The notes under the pieces were generated by a model. The model had not been told where the DNA came from and ran no database searches. It was given only the letters and a program-made list of their open reading frames with translations. A stretch of DNA of 7,015 nucleotides from Bifidobacterium breve (GTDB lineage: Bacteria > Actinomycetota > Acidimicrobiia > Acidimicrobiales > Ilumatobacteraceae), in contig CAMBPP010000074.1 of NCBI GenBank assembly GCA_945869715.1, positions 1-7,015 on the forward strand, written 5' to 3'. A program made the position numbers and the translations under genes. Of this stretch, positions 1 through 5,280 are shown in pieces. Numbering within the stretch: the stretch's first letter is position 1; every line of letters starts with the position of its first letter.

Positions 1-548
1 CCTTCGGGGCCAACGACGATGTATTGGTGTTCTGCGCTCAATGGGCCACCTTCAGGGTCGGCTACGGCTACTCCTGCTTGCGCCAGTACTTCAGCAAGGT
101 CGACACCCACATTTACCTGGGGCACAAAAACGCGACGGCTCTGCATACATGCCTCACGAACAATGGTGTGAATACGGTCGTTCAAGCGGTCACGTGTGCC
201 AGCAACGGCACGCTTTGTCGGAAGCAATACATCAATGACGCCTGCGCCTACTTCAACAAGCTGGCGAACTGTGGCTTCGGGCTTTTCTGCTTTCACGGGA
301 ACGAAGGCAACACCAATAGTGAGACTTGGTGCACTCTCCACCACAACATCGCCTGAAATTTCAATTCCGTCTCGACCCACCACACGACATTCTCTCCATC
401 GACCTGCGCCATCAGTAGCGGTCACGCTTTGGCCGTCGCGCAAGCGCAGCACACGAAAAAGGTGGTGAGAATCGGTGTCGGAGAGAGAAATGGTGTCGAT
501 GTTGTTGAGAACAAGATGCGCAGCAGAATTGCGCAGCAGTGGGTTCAC
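1..548 (-). CDS. rsmE: 16S rRNA m3U1498 methyltransferase RsmE (3' end cut by window edge)
   Basis: RsmE methylates N3 of U1498 in 16S rRNA of the 30S subunit, using S-adenosylmethionine; it is a cytoplasmic SPOUT-class enzyme. I translated this partial frame by hand: 182 codons are visible of a family length near 240, so roughly the last 60 residues lie outside. The N-terminal PUA-like part contains the family signature HHLFRVLRLRDG (residues 28-39). In the SPOUT domain are FVPVKAEKPE (82-91), RQLVEVG (95-101), EACMQSRR (132-139, matching the family's EQSxR region) and, at the very edge, IVVGPEG, the start of the GPEGG loop that binds SAM. The start is GTG at 548-546, overlapping the dnaJ stop by four bases (GTGA). 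No Shine-Dalgarno precedes it, so translation probably depends on coupling to dnaJ. The position after hrcA-dnaJ is standard for Actinobacteria. Family identity is secure; enzyme activity is inferred from homology. Confidence 0.95.
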   Translation of the reverse strand, partial: MNPLLRNSAAHLVLNNIDTISLSDTDSHHLFRVLRLRDGQSVTATDGAGRWRECRVVGRDGIEISGDVVVESAPSLTIGVAFVPVKAEKPEATVRQLVEVGAGVIDVLLPTKRAVAGTRDRLNDRIHTIVREACMQSRRVFVPQVNVGVDLAEVLAQAGVAVADPEGGPLSAEHQYIVVGPE

Positions 549-1690
549 GAAAATGCCGATTTCAATTTCGACTTCAGGCCCTTTTCTGGGTCTTTCACGG
601 TTTCTCCCCGCAGTTCTGCGAATTTACGCAACAGCGCATCTTCTTCGTCGGTCAACTTGGTAGGAACTTCAATTTGCACAATGATGCGCAGGTCGCCACG
701 ACGCTTGCCACCCGAGTTCAAATGCGTTACTCCGCGCCCGCGCAGTACAAACTCTTGCCCGTGTTGCGTGCCGTGAGGAATGGTAATTTCCTCTGCGCCA
801 TCGAGCGTTTCAATAGTGACTGTTGTGCCCAGGGTTGCAGTAGCAATACCTAAATTCTGCACTGCAATGAGGTCGTATTCATCGCGCTGCAAAGTGGCAT
901 GGGCAGCAACACGAACATGCACATACAAGTCGCCCGCTGCGCCACCGCGTTGACCAACCGCACCACGGCCGTTGAGACGCAATGTTGCACCTGTGTCGAC
1001 GCCACCAGGAACATCAATTTGATACGTAGCGTTTTCAACAATGCGACCATCGCCCTTACACGCAGTACACGGGGTAGATACCACTTGACCAATGCCACTG
1101 CATCGTTGGCATGGAGATGCCGACACCATTTGACCAAGCAAACTTTGACGCACCCGGCGTACTTGGCCAGCACCACCACAATCGGAACAGGTCACTGGCT
1201 TTGTGCCCGCCCCTGCACCCGAACCTGAACAGTCATCACAGCGCAAAGCAGTACGCAATGTGACCGGAACGGTTCCACCAAAAACAGCTTGTTCAAAAGT
1301 AAGATTTGCAATGACCTCAAGGTCTTGCCCGCGTGGCGGACCAGCATTTTGCCCACGGCCTCCGAACCCGTTTCCTGTGCCGCCAAAGGGTGAGTTGCCG
1401 CCAAAAAATGCTTCAAAAATATCGCCAAGGCCGCCACCGCTGAAGGGGTCTCCACCGCCTCCTGCACCACCGACGCCAGCCTCGCCGAAACGATCGTACT
1501 GAGCACGTTGTTGTGGGTCAGAGAGCACCTCATAGGCGCGGCTCAGCTCTTTGAACTTGTTCTCTGCAGTTGTATCGCCAGGGTTGGCATCGGGATGCAA
1601 TTCACGAGCACGCTTGCGATATGCCTTTTTGAGCTCCTCAGACGATGCGCCACGGCCCACCTCGAGAATGTCGTAAAAATCACTAGCCAT
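545..1690 (-). CDS. dnaJ: Molecular chaperone DnaJ, class A Hsp40 (DnaJ2 type)
   Basis: DnaJ binds unfolded proteins and stimulates the ATPase of DnaK. At 381 residues it is full length for a class A Hsp40. The J domain spans residues 1-70 with the catalytic HPD at 32-34. A Gly/Phe-rich linker follows at about 71-120. The zinc-finger region has all four CxxCxGxG repeats, with cysteine pairs at 151/154, 168/171, 194/197 and 208/211, so both zinc sites look intact. The C-terminal substrate-binding and dimerisation domains run from about 220 to 360. The ATG start lies within the end of hrcA (8 nt overlap, ATGGCTAG) and has a GGAG ribosome binding site 9 nt upstream. Neither grpE nor dnaK is adjacent; the pairing with hrcA and rsmE matches the second dnaJ copy of Actinobacteria. 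Whether another dnaJ exists in the genome cannot be seen here. Confidence 0.98.
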   Translation of the reverse strand: MASDFYDILEVGRGASSEELKKAYRKRARELHPDANPGDTTAENKFKELSRAYEVLSDPQQRAQYDRFGEAGVGGAGGGGDPFSGGGLGDIFEAFFGGNSPFGGTGNGFGGRGQNAGPPRGQDLEVIANLTFEQAVFGGTVPVTLRTALRCDDCSGSGAGAGTKPVTCSDCGGAGQVRRVRQSLLGQMVSASPCQRCSGIGQVVSTPCTACKGDGRIVENATYQIDVPGGVDTGATLRLNGRGAVGQRGGAAGDLYVHVRVAAHATLQRDEYDLIAVQNLGIATATLGTTVTIETLDGAEEITIPHGTQHGQEFVLRGRGVTHLNSGGKRRGDLRIIVQIEVPTKLTDEEDALLRKFAELRGETVKDPEKGLKSKLKSAFS

Positions 1691-2699
1691 TGCTCATTGC
1701 TCCATAACTTCCGTCTGCAAGGCGTCGACCCAATTGTGTACTTACTGCCTCAACTGTTGCCAACGCCTGCGGATAATTCATTCGTGTTGGGCCAAGCACC
1801 CCAACCGTTCCTAATTTTTCACCATCGGCCATGACTGGCGCAACTACTACTGAGCATGCAGCTAAAGGCTCAACACCGTGTTCGCTGCCAATAGCTACCG
1901 ACAAACCTCGGTCGAGCACATCACGTACAAGTGACACCACAACATATTGCTGCTCAAGGGTTTGCAATACTGAGCGCACAACATCGACAGCATCGAAGGC
2001 TTGCGCCATTGCTGCGGCTCCGCCCACAATGACGTTGGCATCGCTTTGGTGCGGCACCAGAAGGGAGAGCGCTTCAGAACACAGGGCATCAACTTTCACA
2101 TCGCCACTCGGGGCCAGGTGCACTTGGTTAAAAACATGCCCGTAGGTTGCCGCATTGAGGTGTGCGCTTGATGCTGCCACTTGAGCATCGGAGAGTTGAT
2201 CGTCAAGGTCGATGGCTTCACTTTGCACAACACCACTTGACAACACCACAACGACTGTTCCCATGTGCAACGACAGTCTCACAATTTGTACGCTACGCAC
2301 GGTGGCCACATCGGCTGCCGGGCCAACTACCAATGCTGCGTAGTTGGTCATGTTGGTTAAGAGACCAGAGGTTTTCTGCAAGAGCTCTTCAACACGGCCT
2401 GTGGAATGGTGAAAGAAACTTCCTACTTGTTCAGAAGTAACACGTTCTGCTTGGGCAGTAGTGACCAGGGTGTCAACAAAAAAGCGGTAACCCTTATCGG
2501 TAGGAATACGCCCAGCAGAGGTGTGTGGCTGCACGAGGTAGCCCTCTTGTTCGAGCATCGCCATGTCGTTGCGTACGGTTGCCGACGACACCGACACGCC
2601 AGCCGTATGGGCAATGTGTGCTGAGCCAACCGGCTGCCCGGTTTCAATATATTCCTGCACTACGGCGCGAAGAATGGCGGTTTTTCTGTCGTCAAGCAT
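1683..2699 (-). CDS. hrcA: Heat-inducible transcription repressor HrcA
   Basis: HrcA is a dimeric repressor that binds CIRCE inverted repeats (TTAGCACTC-N9-GAGTGCTAA) at chaperone operons such as groESL; GroEL helps keep it active, which links repression to chaperone supply. The 338 residues match the usual length. The N-terminal winged helix covers about 1-75, with GQPVGS at 21-26, the recognition helix SSATVRNDMAML at 38-49, and the HrcA signature QPHTSAGRIPTDKGYR at 57-72. The C-terminal sensing/dimerisation domain carries IGSEHG (270-275) and GTVGVLGPTRMNYP (297-310). The ATG lies 12 nt after the phr stop; the spacer CCTAGACACAAG has no clear Shine-Dalgarno, so coupling to phr or an unusual initiation signal is likely. 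The gene overlaps dnaJ by 8 nt. I found no CIRCE sequence before the gene or elsewhere in the window, so autoregulation, if any, would act at a distant promoter. Confidence 0.98.
   Translation of the reverse strand: MLDDRKTAILRAVVQEYIETGQPVGSAHIAHTAGVSVSSATVRNDMAMLEQEGYLVQPHTSAGRIPTDKGYRFFVDTLVTTAQAERVTSEQVGSFFHHSTGRVEELLQKTSGLLTNMTNYAALVVGPAADVATVRSVQIVRLSLHMGTVVVVLSSGVVQSEAIDLDDQLSDAQVAASSAHLNAATYGHVFNQVHLAPSGDVKVDALCSEALSLLVPHQSDANVIVGGAAAMAQAFDAVDVVRSVLQTLEQQYVVVSLVRDVLDRGLSVAIGSEHGVEPLAACSVVVAPVMADGEKLGTVGVLGPTRMNYPQALATVEAVSTQLGRRLADGSYGAMSNG
1700..1703 (-). promoter_or_regulatory. Ribosome binding site of dnaJ
   Basis: GGAG on the minus strand, 9 nt before the dnaJ ATG at 1690. It lies inside the last codons of hrcA. 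It supports this start over the nearer upstream ATG, which is in the hrcA frame and reaches the hrcA stop after three more codons. Confidence 0.6.
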
Positions 2700-2711
2700 C
2701 TTGTGTCTAGG

Positions 2712-4055
2712 TTACTTGCCCGATACGGCCTTATAACGAGAAAGGCTTTCTTCACGTTCTGCTGAGTGATTCACCATAGGTGCTCCATACGTTGCTCGCC
2801 CATCGGCCCCAGGCACATGAATGGTTTTGCCCTCGAGGTCGGCAAGTTCGTCAACATATTTTCTGATGTAAGCACCTGTTGGGTCGAACTTTTCTGACTG
2901 ACTTTGTGGGTTGAAAATGCGGAAATACGGTGCGGCGTCGGTGCCGCTTCCTGCGCTCCACTGCCAGCCGTGATTGTTCGACGCAATGTCGCCATCTACA
3001 AGATGGCTCATGAAATGTTTTGCACCCCATTGCCACGGTAGGTGCAGATCTTTAACAAGAAAACTTGCCACAATCATGCGCACACGATTGTGCATCCAAC
3101 CCGTGGCCAACAGTTGACGCATGCCGGCATCGATGATGGGGTACCCCGTTTCACCCGCACACCACAATGCGAACCGCTCTTTGGCACGCGCATCGGTATC
3201 TAGGGAAATTTTGTTCATTTTTGGCTGCAGGTTGTTCCATGCAGTGTGCGGCTGATGGAACAGAACATCGGCGTAAAACTCACGCCACGCCAACTCGCTG
3301 CGATACACCAAATGACTTGGTGAATCGCCCAAGTCAGCAATGAGTTGTTTCGGATGTATAAGACCAAAACGCAAATAGGCAGAGAGCTGCGAGGAACCGT
3401 CTACTGCAGGCAGGTTGCGTTGCTCGCTATATGAACTTGCAGCCTCGGCAATAAACCATGCCCAGCGGTCGTGAGCTGCTTTCTCTGTTGCAACAGGCAA
3501 TACAGCACTGCATTCGGGCAGGGACGGCAATGGCGTTATTGGCACTACACCGGCGGGAACAACAGAAGAAAAAACAGCGTCGCTTTCTTCGTGCGGGCGC
3601 AAATGACCAGCCCACCTCTTAGAAAAGGGGGTGAACACTGCGTACGGGTTGCCATCGTCTTTACGTACGGTTCCGGGTTCAACGCAATAGGGGCTACCCA
3701 CACCACGCAATGCCATGCCTCCACTGCGTAAAGCAGTAGCAACTTCAATGTCGCGCTTGCGTCCGTAAGGCGCGAAATCTTTGGAGACAAAAACTGTTTG
3801 AGCTTTCACTTCAGCGGCGAATGCTGGCACCACTTCTACGGGGTTGCCAATGCGAATAACTAACGCACCACCCAACGATTCATTCAATGCCCGTAATGCA
3901 TCAAAAAGAAATGTTAAACGGGGCAGACCTGAGCGCTCGAGAAAAATAGGGTCGAGCACGAACAACGGAATGCATTCCTTTTCACTGCACGCAGCACTGA
4001 GCGCTTCGTTGTCGTGCACACGCAGGTCGCGGCGAAACCACATCACCGAACGCAT
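2712..4055 (-). CDS. phr: Class I deoxyribodipyrimidine photolyase (cryptochrome/photolyase family)
   Basis: This flavoprotein uses blue or near-UV light to split UV-induced cyclobutane pyrimidine dimers. With the ATG at 4055 it has 447 residues, normal for class I. The N-terminal Rossmann-like antenna domain starts at once with MWFRRDLRVHDN (5-16). The helical FAD domain shows SSYSEQRN (207-214), SQLSAYLRFG (222-231), ELAWREFY (254-261), TGYPIIDAGMRQL (303-315), TGWMHNRVRM (318-327), SNNHGWQW (359-366) and GTDAAPYFRIFNP (371-383). N360 matches E. coli N378 beside the flavin, as expected of a photolyase rather than a plant cryptochrome. E254 and W257 match dimer-binding residues. W364 and W341 match the proximal and middle electron-transfer tryptophans; the distal one seems absent. 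The start overlaps the MFS stop by one base (TAATG) with AGGAAG 10 nt upstream. A longer frame from 4160 is possible, but its added 35 residues lie in MFS coding sequence and resemble no photolyase. The antenna cofactor cannot be assigned. Confidence 0.96.
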   Translation of the reverse strand: MRSVMWFRRDLRVHDNEALSAACSEKECIPLFVLDPIFLERSGLPRLTFLFDALRALNESLGGALVIRIGNPVEVVPAFAAEVKAQTVFVSKDFAPYGRKRDIEVATALRSGGMALRGVGSPYCVEPGTVRKDDGNPYAVFTPFSKRWAGHLRPHEESDAVFSSVVPAGVVPITPLPSLPECSAVLPVATEKAAHDRWAWFIAEAASSYSEQRNLPAVDGSSQLSAYLRFGLIHPKQLIADLGDSPSHLVYRSELAWREFYADVLFHQPHTAWNNLQPKMNKISLDTDARAKERFALWCAGETGYPIIDAGMRQLLATGWMHNRVRMIVASFLVKDLHLPWQWGAKHFMSHLVDGDIASNNHGWQWSAGSGTDAAPYFRIFNPQSQSEKFDPTGAYIRKYVDELADLEGKTIHVPGADGRATYGAPMVNHSAEREESLSRYKAVSGK

Positions 4056-5272
4056 TACGCCAATGCTTCCTGTTGGAGTGCTTCCTTTTTTGCAGGAAGC
4101 ATGATGTACAGAAGAAACACGCTTGCAATTGAAATGACGCCGCCGTAGCCAAGTGCCCATTCAATGCTCACGTGGTCGGCCACCCAACCAGTAATTGGCC
4201 CACCGATGGGGGTGGAACCTAAAAATGCAACGGCAGTGAGAGACAAGATACGCCCGCGCATATTGGCTGGCGCCTGTACTTGACTAATTGCATTTGCCCC
4301 AGAAATAAACATTGCTCCTCCTGCGCCAAGTGGCACAGCAGCAATGAACGCCACCCATAAATTTGGTGACCAGGCCAAGGCAAGGTTTCCTGCCGCAAGC
4401 ACTCCACAGCCCACAGCGAAATAGCGCACAGTCACCACAGCGCGACCAGCAGTGAAAAGACTGCCCAATAAACTGCCGACGCTGATCATGGCAAGCAACC
4501 AACCAAAGCCTGAGTCGCTCCCCCAACGCTGGTCGGCCAATTTTGGCAATACCACGCTGTAGTTGAAAGCAAATGTGCTCACGATGGTGAGAACTATAAA
4601 TACTGCGAACAACGACCTGTCTTGACGAATGTAAGACAGTGCTTCTCGCACTGGCTTTCCGCCGCGCGCCGAACGCGGCGCTGGGTACAACTGTGAAGTG
4701 TCCATTGCCAAGATGCTGAACAAAATGGCCGCAAAGGAAAGGCCATTAAAAATAAACAACCAGCCTGTGCCACATGGACCCACCAAAAGTGTTGCAAGGG
4801 CAGGCCCAAATATTCGCGAGCCGGTCATTGCGGCCGTATTTAACGACACGGCATTGCTAATATTTTTTGGCTCTACTAATTCAGTAACCAAGCCGCGTCG
4901 TGCAGGGTTATCGAATGCATTAACTACACCCAGAACGAGCGACAATGCGTACACCGCTGTCAATGAAATGTTGTTTGTGAGGTCGAGCACGCCAAGAACA
5001 ATTGCCTGCATTGCAAGCCCACTTTGCGTGAATAGCGTGACGCGCAAGCGGTTGTACCGATCTGACAGCGCTCCTGCCCAGGCACCTAATAGCAACATGG
5101 GCAAAAACTGGAACATCACGTTCAGCCCAAGGTCGGTAGCTTTTCCTGTGAGGCGATAAATAAGTAGCGACGATGCAGTGAATTGCATCCAGGTGCCGAT
5201 GTTGCTCACGAGCAAGCCGCTAAAAAAGAGTTTCGCATTACGCGTCTCGAGTGAACGGAAAGTATCGGCCAT
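4055..5272 (-). CDS. MFS transporter, EntS-like / MFS_3-type exporter of unknown substrate
   Basis: A 12-helix inner-membrane protein of the major facilitator superfamily, 405 residues from the ATG at 5272; members usually export small molecules by proton antiport. The N-terminal half (about 10-195) contains the MFS motif A-like loop GALSDRYNRLR (67-77) between helices 2 and 3, and NAFDNPARRGLVTELV (118-133), a hallmark of the EntS/MFS_3 branch. A hydrophilic loop rich in Arg, Gly and Pro (about 195-218) separates it from the C-terminal six helices (about 218-393), where NMRGRILSL (337-345) is also typical. The C-terminus is a short charged tail with a repeated EAL. An in-frame TTG at 5284 would add four residues and overlap the lepA stop by 4 nt (TTGA). 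I prefer the ATG because GAG lies 7 nt upstream and ATG is the commoner start. Drug, siderophore and metabolite export are all possible; the sequence does not decide. Confidence 0.9.
   Translation of the reverse strand: MADTFRSLETRNAKLFFSGLLVSNIGTWMQFTASSLLIYRLTGKATDLGLNVMFQFLPMLLLGAWAGALSDRYNRLRVTLFTQSGLAMQAIVLGVLDLTNNISLTAVYALSLVLGVVNAFDNPARRGLVTELVEPKNISNAVSLNTAAMTGSRIFGPALATLLVGPCGTGWLFIFNGLSFAAILFSILAMDTSQLYPAPRSARGGKPVREALSYIRQDRSLFAVFIVLTIVSTFAFNYSVVLPKLADQRWGSDSGFGWLLAMISVGSLLGSLFTAGRAVVTVRYFAVGCGVLAAGNLALAWSPNLWVAFIAAVPLGAGGAMFISGANAISQVQAPANMRGRILSLTAVAFLGSTPIGGPITGWVADHVSIEWALGYGGVISIASVFLLYIMLPAKKEALQQEALA
4063..4102 (-). promoter_or_regulatory. Two alternative hairpins over the phr ribosome binding site
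   Basis: On the minus strand, ATGCTTCC (4102-4095) can pair perfectly with GGAAGCAT (4070-4063), an 8 bp stem that would cover the phr Shine-Dalgarno AGGAAG (4071-4066). Within the 5' arm, GCTTCC (4100-4095) can instead pair with the nearer GGAAGC (4085-4080), a 6 bp stem with a 9 nt loop that would leave the ribosome binding site free. All of it lies in the last codons of the MFS gene. The two GGAAGC copies encode a repeated Glu-Ala-Leu, so part of the pattern may come from the protein repeat. A regulatory role is inference. Confidence 0.3.
4666..4681 (-). repeat. GC-only 6 bp hairpin inside the MFS gene
   Basis: GCGCCG (4666-4671) and CGGCGC (4676-4681) form a perfect inverted repeat with a 4 nt loop. 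All six pairs are G-C. It falls in the codons of the hydrophilic loop between the two six-helix halves of the transporter. No U-tract follows on either strand, so it is not an intrinsic terminator. Confidence 0.4.
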
Positions 5273-5280
5273 GCGGGTAC

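Noticed and set aside
24..468. Several small plus-strand frames at the left end
   Set aside because: They are antisense to rsmE, whose minus-strand frame shows clear family motifs throughout; none of them has a recognisable domain.
2739..2751. Palindrome AGAAAG-G-CTTTCT about 40 nt upstream of the hrcA start, as an operator or promoter part
   Set aside because: Its 1 nt centre prevents a stable hairpin, it does not resemble CIRCE, it encodes part of the photolyase C-terminus, and no convincing -35/-10 pair sits around it.
4080..4100. GCTTCC/GGAAGC stem with a run of A on the minus strand, as a terminator
   Set aside because: The A-run is in the loop rather than a U-tract after the stem, and phr follows at once in the same direction.
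4056..4160. N-terminal extension of the photolyase by 35 residues from an upstream start
   Set aside because: The extension lies in MFS coding sequence, resembles no photolyase, and the family start MWFRRDLR follows directly after the ATG at 4055, which has a ribosome binding site.
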